A stretch of 64,000 bases of DNA. Source: Thermoguttaceae bacterium. GTDB taxonomy: Bacteria; Planctomycetota; Planctomycetia; Pirellulales; Thermoguttaceae. Shown in pieces: positions 23,013-32,925 of the stretch. The position numbers and the translations under genes were made by a program. The stretch lies in NCBI GenBank assembly GCA_017447865.1, contig JAFSMO010000074.1, forward strand, positions 124,001 to 188,000, given 5' to 3'. Under the pieces are notes generated by a model. It was not told where the DNA came from. It made no database searches and saw only the letters and a program-made list of their open reading frames with translations. How positions within the stretch are numbered: the first letter of the stretch is position 1; each line of letters begins with the position of its first letter.

Positions 23013-25112
23013 TCACTTTTCGATCAGCAAACCGCCGTGGCCGCACGGAATGACCATTTTGCCGTTCACGAAAACGGGGAGTTCCGGGTGCGCGTGGAGT
23101 TTCCAGCTTCGGGTGATTTTCGGGTTTTGAAGGTCCGAAACGTCCAGCGTCAGGATCTCGCCCCGGCAACGGTCGGTGTACACGATCTCCCGGCCGTTTG
23201 AGACCGTCTTCCCGGCATGAGGAAGGCCCGGGATTTTGGTCAGCGGAACGTCTTCGATCTCCCGCTCCTCGCATTCGTTGATGAGGCGGAAGCCGCCGCT
23301 GGCGAAGAAGAAGAGTTTCCCGTCGTGGAAGCACGCGCTGTTGGCGAACGAAACCTTTCGGTCCGGGAACGAAACCTTTTTCAGCTCGGGGACCTCGCCG
23401 GAAAAGTCGAACCAGAGGAGCCCATTGATCTGCGCGACGCACAAAAGGATCTTCGACTTGGTGGGCGTTTCCACGAGGTCGCGGCCATACAAAATCCCGA
23501 AATTATTGTAAACGAAAGCCCGCTTTGGGCAGAACGGGTCCGAAATGTCGAGGAAATCGACCCGCGCGTTTCCGCACTTGGCCGCCAGCCATTTTTTGGG
23601 GTCGGCGAGGACGACCTGACGGACGGGAAAATCCTGAACGAAACGCCCGAACGGCCTGAATTCGCCGTTGGGTTTCAGGTCGTAGATCCCGACGCCCGCG
23701 TCCCCCTCAGCGGTGTAGGCCCGATTCCCCGAGATTTTAATGTCGTAGGCGAACGTGGGGATGGGGAAAACCTTTTTAATGGCCGGCTGGCCACCGTTTT
23801 GGACGTCGGAAACGTCCACGAGCAGGAAGCCGTCCGTCCCCGCCGCGACCCAGACCAGACCGTCTTTCCACGGCGCCGCGGCCATCGCCTGCCCAACGGT
23901 CGGGAGGACTGCGAAATCTTCACGCACTTCGGCCAGTGGATCAACGTCCGGAAGGGGTGGATCTTCGAGCGTCGGCGCTTTGCGTTTTCTCGGGATCGGA
24001 TGGGCGAATTCAGGAGCCTCGGCGACGTAAAGCCCCCCCTGAGCGCCCGCAACGTAGAGCACGCCCTCGCCCGGAAGCACTTCCATCACGGGATCCGGGT
24101 CACCGGTCATTTCCAGAACCGGGAGGACCGCGTGCGCAACGATTTTGGGCTTGGTCGGGTCTTTCACGTCCACGCAGAAGAAGCCGGAGTAAGAGCTCGT
24201 CGCGTACGCCATGCCGGCATCATCGACGGAAACGACCCAGGAGTCCGGGAATTTCAGCTTCGCCTGAGGAGGAAACTCGACTCGCGCCACTCTTTGGGGA
24301 TTTCGCGGATCTTTGACTGAAAAGACCTCCAGGCCGTAGCCGGGGACCGGGTTGAGCTTGCGGTCGGAGGGGCCGGTGGAGAGGAAAGCGTAATTTCCGC
24401 GGACGAACACGCCGTCGCCGAGTCCCGTGAGGCTCCCCTGGCCGATGATCTCCGCGTGCTGGAGGTTTCTCGCGTCGATGACCGTCAGTTTTTTCACGCC
24501 CCAGTCGCCGGCGTAGAGGATCCCGTTTTGAAAATCGACGGACTGCGCCTCCCCGGAGACCACGTACCCGATGTGCGTCGGGTGGCTCGGGTCCGAAATG
24601 TCGATGAATTCCGTGCCGAACTGACGCTGGGAGACGAAAGCTACGTCGCGCCCGGTGGCGGAATCGACCCCGCAGCAGATCCCGGTCGCCAGCTCCATCG
24701 TGTCGTAGTGCGAGCGCAGGCGCGGGAGGTCCGGCTGACTCACGTCGATGACGTACAGGCCGCCCATTCGGGAGGTCAGGTACAAGTGCTTCTTGTACCA
24801 GACGACCTGGCGGGACTCGCCCAAGCCGAGCAGCGTGGCGGTTTCGCGCGGGTTTTGGGGGTCGGAAACGTCGTAAACGGTCAAATGGCCATTTCCGACG
24901 GCAAAAAGCCGGTCGCCGTGGAGCGCCAGGTCCGTGGTGTTCAGCGAGTCCTCGACTTTCCGGACGGTCAAAGCCTTTCCGTAGATCGCCTCGTCATGCG
25001 AGACCGCAAAACCCTCGCTGGGCGTTTTTTCGGTTGGCGGCTCGTTGACCCCCGCAGCGAAAAGGGACACGGTGAAGAAAAGTACAAAAAGGAGGGTGGG
25101 CAAAACGCGCAT
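23013..25112 (-). CDS. Secreted LVIVD-repeat beta-propeller protein
   Basis: 699 residues with signal peptide MRVLPTLLFVLFFTVSLFAA. Repeats of the type LYVIDVSQPDLPRLRS, VYDVSDPQNPRETA, FIDISDPSHPTHIGYV and VSVKDPRNPQRVARV recur about every 40-50 residues along the whole chain, as in LVIVD proteins, which fold as beta-propellers on the cell surface or in the periplasm. No catalytic motif is visible. Near residue 370 a proline-rich linker (PIPRKRKAPTLEDPPLPD) separates two propeller-like halves. It starts 15 bp after the nuclease gene stop. A scaffold or binding role is inferred from the fold only. Confidence 0.8.
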   Translation of the reverse strand: MRVLPTLLFVLFFTVSLFAAGVNEPPTEKTPSEGFAVSHDEAIYGKALTVRKVEDSLNTTDLALHGDRLFAVGNGHLTVYDVSDPQNPRETATLLGLGESRQVVWYKKHLYLTSRMGGLYVIDVSQPDLPRLRSHYDTMELATGICCGVDSATGRDVAFVSQRQFGTEFIDISDPSHPTHIGYVVSGEAQSVDFQNGILYAGDWGVKKLTVIDARNLQHAEIIGQGSLTGLGDGVFVRGNYAFLSTGPSDRKLNPVPGYGLEVFSVKDPRNPQRVARVEFPPQAKLKFPDSWVVSVDDAGMAYATSSYSGFFCVDVKDPTKPKIVAHAVLPVLEMTGDPDPVMEVLPGEGVLYVAGAQGGLYVAEAPEFAHPIPRKRKAPTLEDPPLPDVDPLAEVREDFAVLPTVGQAMAAAPWKDGLVWVAAGTDGFLLVDVSDVQNGGQPAIKKVFPIPTFAYDIKISGNRAYTAEGDAGVGIYDLKPNGEFRPFGRFVQDFPVRQVVLADPKKWLAAKCGNARVDFLDISDPFCPKRAFVYNNFGILYGRDLVETPTKSKILLCVAQINGLLWFDFSGEVPELKKVSFPDRKVSFANSACFHDGKLFFFASGGFRLINECEEREIEDVPLTKIPGLPHAGKTVSNGREIVYTDRCRGEILTLDVSDLQNPKITRSWKLHAHPELPVFVNGKMVIPCGHGGLLIEK

Positions 25113-25127
25113 TTTAAATCTCGTTTT

Positions 25128-28100
25128 CTATTTTTCCGGGCCGTTGACGATCCATTCAATCACCGTGTCCTGGTCCCACATGGAGAGCTCGCCAGAGTTG
25201 GGGAACTGCTTCGCGTGGACCTTTTCGGCGATTTCGCGAATTTTCTCCTCGGCCGTCCTGAAGACCGCTTCGGACCAGTCCACCTCGCAGAATTGCGTGC
25301 TTTCTGCCTTTTTCGGGACCGAAATGTAACCGACGCGCATGTGCTGCGGGTCGATCTGGTTCAGACCGGCGTATTCAGGCAAATGTGACTGGCGCGCCGA
25401 GCGAAGAAGATGGAGGTAAAGCGGAAGCTGAAGGTCTTTCCAATCGTCCGGCTCGACAGAATCTTTCATCTTTTTCCGGCCAAAATGCTTTTCAACGGGC
25501 GTTTCCTTGGACGTTTTGTAGTCCCATATCCGCCACTCGGTCGAACCGTCCGGGAGTCGGCGCACATCGATCCGGTCAAGCTTCCCGTGGATGAGCATGG
25601 GTTTTGGCGCGGTTTCCTGAGGTTTTGTCGGGCCGAATTTCAGGATTTCGCCGCAGCCGCCGTTTTCACGCAAATACGCGTTGAGCGGATGCTCCACGGC
25701 CCAGATGCGCCAGCCGTCGCGGTACTGTTCCGTCTGCTTTTCTGCGAGAAAATACAGCCGTTCCTCGAGTTGACTGCACTGAATGTGCACGATCGGGAGG
25801 GCCTGCGAACCGAACCGGGCGAACGAGTACTGCTTCAAAATCCCCAAAAGGGCCGTTTTGATTCGTTCTTTCTCGGTTTCAAACGCGGCCGGGTCGTTCA
25901 GACGCGAGGCTTCTGCCGCAGGATCGAGGTTTTGTTCCTTTTGCAGCTCGATTTCTTTCTGCCCGAACGCCTGGAGGACGTCGTGGAAAAGCGTCCCGAA
26001 GCTTGCTGCGTCCAGTTCACGAGCCGAGTCGTCGACTTCATTCACCCGCAGAACGCGCTGAAGGTAAAACAGGTAGGGGTTTTGAATGTAAACCGAAAAA
26101 TCCGTCACGGACATTTCGCAGATCGGCGGGAAGGATTCCGGAACGGCCGGCGTCTGGAAAAGCCGGGAAACGAATTTTTCCCCGGATTTCTGAATTCCCG
26201 TGAGTTCCGGTTCTTTGGGCTCCTCGAAAAGCTCAACGACCTGCGGGATCAGCGCATCCGTCGGGTCCGTGAGCAGGAGCCGACTGGGGAAAAGCGACTG
26301 GCCGTCGGACGAAATGCGCCCCAGGGTGACGCAAATGTCGCGGCGGGAGGCGAGGATCAGCGAGAGATTGTAAACGTCGCGCTCCAGCCGGTTTTCGTTC
26401 GTTCGGACGTTCAGTTTTGCCCGGAGCTGATTCGGGAGGAAAATGTGCTCGGAAATCGACTCTGGAATGAAGTTTTCGTTCATCCCCAGAAGCGCCAGCG
26501 CGGATGAATCGTCCAACGCCAGATCGAGCCAGCGCTGGATCGAGATCGTGCCCGGTATGCTGGAGGTCACCATCTGCTTGGAGGTGGTCTGGGCCAGAAG
26601 GAGGCTCAGCGCCTGCGGGAGATTCAGGTCCAGGAAAGGCAAAAACTGCTGCGGAATCTGCAGTTTATCGCTGAAAACGTGGTTCAGCTCCATGCAGCCG
26701 CGGATGATCTGGTACTCCTCCTCATCCTCCGAGTCGTAATTGACTTTCCAGCAGCAGATTCGCTTCAGGAACTGCATCACGATGGAAAGGAGGGAGTGGA
26801 AATTGATGTACTCCACGGCATATTCGAACAAAATCGAGTGGATCGTCTGGTACGCGCGGAACAGATTCGGGAAATCATTCCGAAGAGTCTCCGCTCCCTT
26901 CGAGGCCGGGTGCGGCATTCGGGCCGGGTAGTTCTGATTGAAGTATTGATCGAGCTCCACGATCCAGTCGCCGGGAATCACAGGATCGCCCGCTTCATCG
27001 TGCAGGGAGCGCAAGTAGTTCCCGACGTCTTCCTGACGCAGGAAAAGCGCGAGCGTTTCGTACTCCGGCCCCACCGCTTCCATCAGCTCGGCCAGCGGTT
27101 TGCCAGGCTGGTACGACGCAATGCTCTGGAAGTACTCGTACATTCGTTTCACCAGGCGCCAGGGCTGGAGGTCCGAGAGCATTTTCTTGCCCGACCGGAG
27201 CGTCGGTACGCCGTTGAGCGCGAGCTGCTGGAGAAGAATCGGCTCGAGCGATTCGTCCACCAGGCCGAGCGTGATCTCATCGATGCTCGTCCGCGGCGCG
27301 ATTTTGCGGAGCCACTCCACGACGCGCTGGACCTGCTCTTCCGGCTTGGTTTCCTGAAAGAGGTTTTGCTTCAGCCGCTCGTTCAGATCCGGATCCAGCC
27401 GGGACCATTGGCCGGTTTTGAGCGTTCCGTCTTCCTCAAAGCGGTCCTCCATCGATTCGGGCGCGAAGATGAAAATGTCGGTTTGAGAGGAAACCCGCTT
27501 CAGAAATTCACGCTGCAGGGCGCTCAGATCCACGCATCCGACGATTCCGAGCCGGAAATTGATCTGGAAATCGTGCGACGTCAGAAGATTCAGCCCGGAA
27601 GAGGATGAAGGCCCGGAGGCGTTTCCGGGGGTTGGGATCGGATTGTTCCGCAGGGCGAACAGACGGGCGGCCTGGCGGTCCCAGAGTCCTGCCGCGTCGA
27701 GGCGCTGGAAGTATAAAGACTCCGCGGCGGCGAGGAATTCCCACCGGCGGACTTCCTCGTAGGGGAAAAAACCCTTCCCGGACTGCTCAGCGTCCGCTGC
27801 GATGGCCTGGCACAAGGCGTAAACTTCCTTGAAACTGAGATTTTCCCGCGCGATTTCCTGAAAAATTTCGGTGAGTTGGACCCCGAGAATATGCCACGCC
27901 TCCGTGTCTTTTTCATCCGGCGCCGCTGGAAACATGGAAGCGAAAAGAGCCGGGGATTCGGTGTGAACTTCACGAAGAGCCTCCGCCCAAAGTACCTGCT
28001 GGGTCAGAAGGGACGCGCAGGGGGCTTTCTGCTCGTACAAAAGTTCCATGAAGTCGCCCATGTGCTTGACGCGCGGCGGCTCGATCGTGCAGTGATTCTG

Positions 28101-28277
28101 CCACGCGCAGTCGGCCAGAAGAGTGAGAAAACGTTTGCTCGACGCACGGTTGGGAAAGACCAGAACGTAATCGGAAAGATCGTAGAAATCCGAGCCGGGG
28201 ACGCGGTGCGTCGCCAGTAAATAGTCGGTTAACGCCGGGATGCTGGGCTGGTTCCAGTCGAGGAAAATGCGATTCAT
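25128..28277 (-). CDS. AddB/RecB-type PD-(D/E)XK nuclease protein without visible ATPase motif
   Basis: 1049 residues. The C-terminal 300 residues form a RecB-family nuclease: H in SFGTLFHDVL, D in HGKLDRIDV and the DYK of RIWDYKTSKE (D919-K921). The first 700 residues resemble the helicase-like scaffold of AddB, with VLVFPNRASSKRFLTLL near the start, but I see no Walker A glycine-lysine motif in the expected N-terminal position. The four-cysteine iron-sulfur cluster of Firmicutes AddB is also missing (QNPYLF replaces a CPxxF). An AddA-like partner is not in the window. Probable role: double-strand break end processing. Confidence 0.75.
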   Translation of the reverse strand: MNRIFLDWNQPSIPALTDYLLATHRVPGSDFYDLSDYVLVFPNRASSKRFLTLLADCAWQNHCTIEPPRVKHMGDFMELLYEQKAPCASLLTQQVLWAEALREVHTESPALFASMFPAAPDEKDTEAWHILGVQLTEIFQEIARENLSFKEVYALCQAIAADAEQSGKGFFPYEEVRRWEFLAAAESLYFQRLDAAGLWDRQAARLFALRNNPIPTPGNASGPSSSSGLNLLTSHDFQINFRLGIVGCVDLSALQREFLKRVSSQTDIFIFAPESMEDRFEEDGTLKTGQWSRLDPDLNERLKQNLFQETKPEEQVQRVVEWLRKIAPRTSIDEITLGLVDESLEPILLQQLALNGVPTLRSGKKMLSDLQPWRLVKRMYEYFQSIASYQPGKPLAELMEAVGPEYETLALFLRQEDVGNYLRSLHDEAGDPVIPGDWIVELDQYFNQNYPARMPHPASKGAETLRNDFPNLFRAYQTIHSILFEYAVEYINFHSLLSIVMQFLKRICCWKVNYDSEDEEEYQIIRGCMELNHVFSDKLQIPQQFLPFLDLNLPQALSLLLAQTTSKQMVTSSIPGTISIQRWLDLALDDSSALALLGMNENFIPESISEHIFLPNQLRAKLNVRTNENRLERDVYNLSLILASRRDICVTLGRISSDGQSLFPSRLLLTDPTDALIPQVVELFEEPKEPELTGIQKSGEKFVSRLFQTPAVPESFPPICEMSVTDFSVYIQNPYLFYLQRVLRVNEVDDSARELDAASFGTLFHDVLQAFGQKEIELQKEQNLDPAAEASRLNDPAAFETEKERIKTALLGILKQYSFARFGSQALPIVHIQCSQLEERLYFLAEKQTEQYRDGWRIWAVEHPLNAYLRENGGCGEILKFGPTKPQETAPKPMLIHGKLDRIDVRRLPDGSTEWRIWDYKTSKETPVEKHFGRKKMKDSVEPDDWKDLQLPLYLHLLRSARQSHLPEYAGLNQIDPQHMRVGYISVPKKAESTQFCEVDWSEAVFRTAEEKIREIAEKVHAKQFPNSGELSMWDQDTVIEWIVNGPEK

Positions 28278-28295
28278 CTTAATAAAAACACTGAA

Positions 28296-29423
28296 TTATT
28301 TGTAAAACTCTGCGATTCCTTCCACCACTTCTTCCTGCTCGGCGGACGTAAGTCCCGGGAAAATCGGGAGTGCAAGAATGGACCGTGAGACGCGGTACGT
28401 GACTGGAAGGTCTTCCGGCGCGTAATTTAAATAACGGAAGCATTCCTGCTCGTGCAGCCCGAACGGGTAGTAAATCGCCGTTCCAATTTTACGGTCGGCG
28501 AGGAATTTTTCCAGGTCATTCCGCTCATTCGTGCAGATGCAGAACTGGTTCCAGACCATCCGCCCGGAGGAAGCCTGCGCCGGAAGCTGGATTTTATCCG
28601 CCAAAGCCGGCTTTGATTTGAAAAGGTCCAGGTAGCGTTCCGCGATTTGCTGGCGCTCCGCGGTCCAGCCGTCCAGGAACGGGAATTTCTGGTTCAGCAC
28701 GATCCCCTGAAACGCGTCCAACCGGCCGTTGATCCCGATGATTTTGTGGAAGTAGCGCGGCTGCATCCCATGCCCGCGAAGGAGTTTCAGCTTTTCGGCA
28801 AGCGCTTCGTTTTGGGTGGTCAGCGCGCCGCCGTCGCCCATCGTTCCGAGGTTTTTCGTCGGGTAAAAACTAAAGCAGCCGATCGAGCCCATGGAACCCA
28901 CGCGGTGATTTTGACCGTCCGCCAGAACCGCCTCGGCCCCGATCGCCTGCGCGCAGTCCTCAATGAGTTCCAGCCCGTGGGCTTTTGCGATCGCGTCGAG
29001 TTTTTCCATATCGGCCGCCCGGCCAAAGAGGTGGACGGGAAGGATCGCCCGCGTCCGGGACGTGATCTTGCGCTCCACGTCGGCCGGGTCCATGTTCAGC
29101 GAGTCCGGGCAAATGTCGGCGAAGACCGGCGTTCCTCCGAGGCGTACCACCGCGCTGGCGGTCGCGAAAAACGTGAAGGACGGAACGATGACTTCGTCGC
29201 CCGGCTTCAGATCGATCGCCATGAGCGCCATCAGCAGCGCCTCGCTTCCGGACGCGCAGGCCACCGCGAAGCGCGTGCCGCAATACTCCGCCAGATTCTT
29301 TTCAAACTGCGCGATTTCAGGCCCTAAAACAAAAATCCCGGAATCCACCACGGACGCGAGGCCCTCCTTAATTGCGGGTTTCAGTGATGCGACGTGACGG
29401 GAAAGATCAAGGAACGGAACCAT
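28296..29423 (-). CDS. DegT/DnrJ/EryC1/StrS family PLP aminotransferase
   Basis: 375 residues. Family features: VPFLDLSRHVASLKPAI start, CASGSEALLMALMAIDLKPGDEVIVPSFTFFATA, HLFGRAADM, EDCAQAIGA, and the PLP lysine K190 in FSFYPTKNLGTMGDGG. Such enzymes transaminate keto groups of nucleotide sugars (or act as dehydratases) for cell-surface glycans. No sugar-nucleotide gene adjoins it, so the substrate is unknown. It ends 18 bp before the AddB-like gene and starts 66 bp after tmk, with an A+T-rich palindrome-like stretch (29431-29461) just before its ATG. Confidence 0.88.
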   Translation of the reverse strand: MVPFLDLSRHVASLKPAIKEGLASVVDSGIFVLGPEIAQFEKNLAEYCGTRFAVACASGSEALLMALMAIDLKPGDEVIVPSFTFFATASAVVRLGGTPVFADICPDSLNMDPADVERKITSRTRAILPVHLFGRAADMEKLDAIAKAHGLELIEDCAQAIGAEAVLADGQNHRVGSMGSIGCFSFYPTKNLGTMGDGGALTTQNEALAEKLKLLRGHGMQPRYFHKIIGINGRLDAFQGIVLNQKFPFLDGWTAERQQIAERYLDLFKSKPALADKIQLPAQASSGRMVWNQFCICTNERNDLEKFLADRKIGTAIYYPFGLHEQECFRYLNYAPEDLPVTYRVSRSILALPIFPGLTSAEQEEVVEGIAEFYK

Positions 29424-29430
29424 TTCTTTT

Positions 29431-29461
29431 AATTATGAATTTTGAATGATGAATTATGAAT
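29431..29461. repeat. Short AATTATGAAT direct repeats
   Basis: Units of the type AATTATGAAT, TTTGAATGAT and GAATTATGAA follow one another just upstream of the aminotransferase gene. It resembles the GAATAATG arms of the long palindromes elsewhere in the window, but no partner arm is present here. Confidence 0.4.
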
Positions 29462-29489
29462 GGAGCTGGAGGATGCAGAAACTCTGGGG

Positions 29490-30125
29490 TTAAAATGCTT
29501 CTGAGTCCCGGAGCGAAAGTTCGCGCTCCACCGCTTTTTTGATTTGATCGAAAATTGCTTCCACGCTTTGTTCCCCGGAAATGACGACGCATTTTTCCGG
29601 GGCCAGGGCCGCTTCGGCGAGGAAACCCACGCGAACCCGTTCGTGGAACGCATCGGCTTCCGACTCCAGACGGTCCGGCTCGTCCATTCGGCGGGCTTTT
29701 GCCACGGAGAGCGGAACGTCCAGCACGATGTTCAGGTCCGGGAGTACGCCGCCCGTGGCGATCTGGCCGATTTGGCGGATCTGCTCAACGTCCAGCTCGC
29801 CGCCCCAGCCCTGGTACACGACGCTCGAAAGGAGGAAACGGTCTGCGAGCACCACCTCGCCGCGTTCCAGCGCCGGCCGAATGATTTCCGCCACGAGCTG
29901 GGCGCGCGCTGCCATGAAGAGCAAAAGCTCACTCATTCGGCTCATCCGCGAAATTCCCTCATTCTTTGAAAAAAGCAGAATTTCACGTATGCTCTCGCCC
30001 AACTGAGTGCTTCCCGGCTCCCGGCAGACGGTGACTTTAAGCCCCCGCGCCTCAAGCCACGCTTTCAGAAGCGGAATTTGCGTTGATTTTCCGGCTCCGT
30101 CGCCGCCTTCCAGTGCAATGAACAT
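29490..30125 (-). CDS. tmk: Thymidylate kinase
   Basis: 211 residues. Phosphorylates dTMP to dTDP. The P-loop GGDGAGKS is at residues 7-14, followed by the dTMP-binding REPGSTQLGESIRE and the DRxxxSxxAYQ-like ADRFLLSSVVYQGWG. The lid region near 140-160 has KARRMDEPDRLESE. It starts 21 bp after the SEC-C gene and is probably co-transcribed. With ThyX at 1.3 kb it completes dTDP supply. Confidence 0.93.
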   Translation of the reverse strand: MFIALEGGDGAGKSTQIPLLKAWLEARGLKVTVCREPGSTQLGESIREILLFSKNEGISRMSRMSELLLFMAARAQLVAEIIRPALERGEVVLADRFLLSSVVYQGWGGELDVEQIRQIGQIATGGVLPDLNIVLDVPLSVAKARRMDEPDRLESEADAFHERVRVGFLAEAALAPEKCVVISGEQSVEAIFDQIKKAVERELSLRDSEAF

Positions 30126-30146
30126 TCCGTTCGCCCCACCTTTCGT

Positions 30147-32357
30147 TTAATGCTCGTCCGGAAGCCCATGGAAAGAATCCAGCGCGTCTTCCAGCTTGCT
30201 GGCGTTCAGGTTTTCCATCCCCGGAAGGTCGTAAGGCGTTTTTTGCTGGAATGCGCTCAAGTCCGCCGGGTTCATGTTCTGGATCACGCCGTACATGTAC
30301 TGACTCAGCTGCGAAACGTACTGCATCGCGTCGGCATCGTCCGAGTGTTCCTGACGAATGTGCTTGATCCGTTCAAACACCGTATGGAATTTCCCCTCGC
30401 TGACGGAATACGCCACCTCCATAATGTCGAAGAAAACGTCGGGAAGGCCATTTTCTTTGCATAAAGTCCGGCCTTTTTTAATGACTTCCTGAGTACGGGA
30501 AACCAGCGGGTTCATACTCCAAAGGTTTTTCAGGATTTCGACCCGCAGCTGAGGCGAGTAGCGTTCATCGTCTTCGGCCATTTCAAGGATCTGGCGTGGA
30601 ATATTGTTCGAGTTGAAAATTCGGGAAACGTAGAAAACCTGCTCCAGGATTTCCGGCGTGACCAGTTTTGCGGGAAGCCGATCGAAGAAAATCGGGGAAA
30701 GGGCCGGGATCATTTCCGCCGTGATCTCCGGAAGCGGCGCAAGATCCAAAGCGTCACGCAGTTCATCGAGGATCGAAATGCTGAGTTTCTCCCGCTCGAG
30801 CAAATGACGCAGGGCGTACAAAACCGTTTCCACCTGTGCCTGAAATTCCGCCTTTTTCGCAGCGCTGCGAATGGAATGATTCTGGAGGATCCCCAGCGGG
30901 TAGTTGATCCAGCGGTTCAGAAGAATGGAACGGCAGTGCGCGTTCTTCACCTCGCGGATCTTTTCGTCGGAAAGACCGGCCGGGAGGTTGATCTTGCGCA
31001 AAATCGAGTCGAGCGTCACGGAAATGTTCCGCGTTACGGTCTGCTTCATTTCCCCTGCGAGCCAAGGCTGAATGACGCTTTCCATCGCTTCCCGCACGAA
31101 CGAGGCTCCGCCCTCCAAAATGTTGATCACTTCCAGATGGGCGGTTTTTTCGTCCGTCGCGGACCATAAAACCGCATTGGCGATGACTACCGGAATTTCC
31201 TCGAAGTTCAGTTCATCGATCGACGTGACTGCCGGAGCGTCCAGAACATCGAACGCGCCCAAAATCCTTTCGCCGTTCAGTTCCTGGTTCCGCAGATTCT
31301 CCAAATGCGCGAAAGTTGGCTCGGCCTGCAGTTTTTCCAGGACCGCCTGCGCGTCCGTCAGCGGGAAATCCTGCGTGCAAATGTTCATTTCATCCTGGAA
31401 CGGAGAGTCGCTGAAGAAACTCACGCGGATCCGTTTTTCCAGAGCGTCGTAAAACGGAACGTCGGCGCAGGCCAGGTACTCGTTCCAGAATTTCTTCGCA
31501 GAATCCAGATCGCAAAGCCACTCGCTCAAAAGCGCCAAATCGTACCAGAACGCCGCGCATTTAAGCATTTCCGCGTTCTGGCTCGCCAGCGTTTTTAAGT
31601 CATAAATGGCCTGGGTCCAGTGAAGTTTCAGCGCGGATTCGTTGATGATGCGGTCGAAATCCTCTTTCCATGAAACCTCCTGGGGCGCGAAGCGGATCTT
31701 CAGCCCCACACGGAAACAGAGCGGGATCGCTTTGTTCGTCTTGAGCTGATTCAGCATTTTCGCGAATTTTTCGCGGGTTTCGGAGGCCAGATGTATTTCC
31801 GGAGTGATTCCCAGCCAGGCGTTGGCCGATTCGTAAAATCCCGCTTTCATGACCATCTGCAGGATCTGAACCAAATTTAAAACGACCTGCTCGTACTGAA
31901 ACGGCTGCGGCGAGTAGAAGGCCTTTTCGTACCTCAAAACCGCTTCGCGAACGATCTGGCGGAGTTTTTCACGTTCCTGAATCTGAAGAAGCGGCTGAGT
32001 GACCGTCGCGTTCTCAAATTCAGTTTTGATGGCGTTCTGCCCCTCGATCAAAAGGGCCTGAGCCGATTCCGCGATCGCGATCGGATTCTCCGGGTGACAT
32101 TCATAAAAACGTTTGGCGGTTTCGACAAAATCATTTTCACGATCGGAGATCGCTTTCAGAATAATGCAGCGAATCGCCAGCAGGCACGCACATTCCGAGT
32201 CCGTTTTAAGTAAAGAGTCCACGTAATTCAGGCACGCGGTGTACTGGTTTACGTCGATATATTTGTAAATTTTACGAAAATCCTCCAGCCGATTCCGGCA
32301 GCAGAATTTGATTTTTTTCCCGGTTCCGCCCGGGCAAAGGGAATAGGCGTCAATCAT
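30147..32357 (-). CDS. SEC-C-motif protein with helical repeats, function unknown
   Basis: 736 residues. Near the N-terminus CPGGTGKKIKFCC (residues 8-20) matches the SEC-C zinc motif, normally CPCGSGKKYKxCC, except that the second cysteine is glycine. The rest is predicted to be almost entirely helical, resembling TPR-type repeats (for example CLNYVDSLLKTDSECACLLAIRC). SEC-C elements bind zinc and often mediate contact with SecB or ribosome partners, but for long proteins like this the function is unknown. There is no signal peptide or membrane segment. It heads the leftward series that continues with tmk 21 bp downstream. Confidence 0.65.
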   Translation of the reverse strand: MIDAYSLCPGGTGKKIKFCCRNRLEDFRKIYKYIDVNQYTACLNYVDSLLKTDSECACLLAIRCIILKAISDRENDFVETAKRFYECHPENPIAIAESAQALLIEGQNAIKTEFENATVTQPLLQIQEREKLRQIVREAVLRYEKAFYSPQPFQYEQVVLNLVQILQMVMKAGFYESANAWLGITPEIHLASETREKFAKMLNQLKTNKAIPLCFRVGLKIRFAPQEVSWKEDFDRIINESALKLHWTQAIYDLKTLASQNAEMLKCAAFWYDLALLSEWLCDLDSAKKFWNEYLACADVPFYDALEKRIRVSFFSDSPFQDEMNICTQDFPLTDAQAVLEKLQAEPTFAHLENLRNQELNGERILGAFDVLDAPAVTSIDELNFEEIPVVIANAVLWSATDEKTAHLEVINILEGGASFVREAMESVIQPWLAGEMKQTVTRNISVTLDSILRKINLPAGLSDEKIREVKNAHCRSILLNRWINYPLGILQNHSIRSAAKKAEFQAQVETVLYALRHLLEREKLSISILDELRDALDLAPLPEITAEMIPALSPIFFDRLPAKLVTPEILEQVFYVSRIFNSNNIPRQILEMAEDDERYSPQLRVEILKNLWSMNPLVSRTQEVIKKGRTLCKENGLPDVFFDIMEVAYSVSEGKFHTVFERIKHIRQEHSDDADAMQYVSQLSQYMYGVIQNMNPADLSAFQQKTPYDLPGMENLNASKLEDALDSFHGLPDEH

Positions 32358-32469
32358 CGTGGTAATTAGTGGTTAAAATGAGGTTTTGGCGAACCTTGAG
32401 AGAAAAGGAAGAAAAAGAAGCAAAACGCTTTTCCCCCGTTTTCTTTTTCCTGATCCCTCTGTTCTTCCA

Positions 32470-32925
32470 TCAGTCTTCTTCTTTAAGTTTCTTTCGAATG
32501 ATTTCTTTTTCCTCTGCGATAATCTGGAGGAAATCTTCTTTTTTAAGGAAAATGTAACTGCTGACCGCATCCACGGCCGCCCAAAGAACCTTCCACAAAA
32601 TCAGGAGGACGGAAACCGTGAGGCAGACAGCGGCTTCGTAAAGACGCTCCTGACCAAAGTAATAAACGAATGCGGTCCAAAAACCGCTAAAAAGGAGGAA
32701 CGAAATGCCAATATTCATCCGGATCCGGTACTGCGCTCGAGCGTAACGCTGAATCCGGCGGAGTGACGGACAGTCATCTTTTCCTTCCCAGGCCTCAGTC
32801 CTTTTTTCCCAGACTCTTTCCGCTGCGCGAAGCGTTAAAACCCCTGCGAGGAACGTAAGAACGGGAATGAAAAGCGTATGGGTCATTGGAAAGGAAGGTG
32901 AACTATAAACCGTCAAGCCGTTCAT
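32470..32925 (-). CDS. Small membrane protein, function unknown
   Basis: 151 residues with two or three hydrophobic segments: an N-terminal one (TLFIPVLTFLAGVLTL), IGISFLLFSGFWTAFVYYF, and AVCLTVSVLLILWKVLWAAV, followed by a charged tail (KEDFLQIIAEEKEIIRKKLK). The ATG at 32925 overlaps the response regulator stop (ATGA), which indicates translational coupling; a second ATG at 32886 would shorten it by 13 residues. No family was recognised. The overlap suggests a functional link to the regulator. Confidence 0.6.
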   Translation of the reverse strand: MNGLTVYSSPSFPMTHTLFIPVLTFLAGVLTLRAAERVWEKRTEAWEGKDDCPSLRRIQRYARAQYRIRMNIGISFLLFSGFWTAFVYYFGQERLYEAAVCLTVSVLLILWKVLWAAVDAVSSYIFLKKEDFLQIIAEEKEIIRKKLKEED

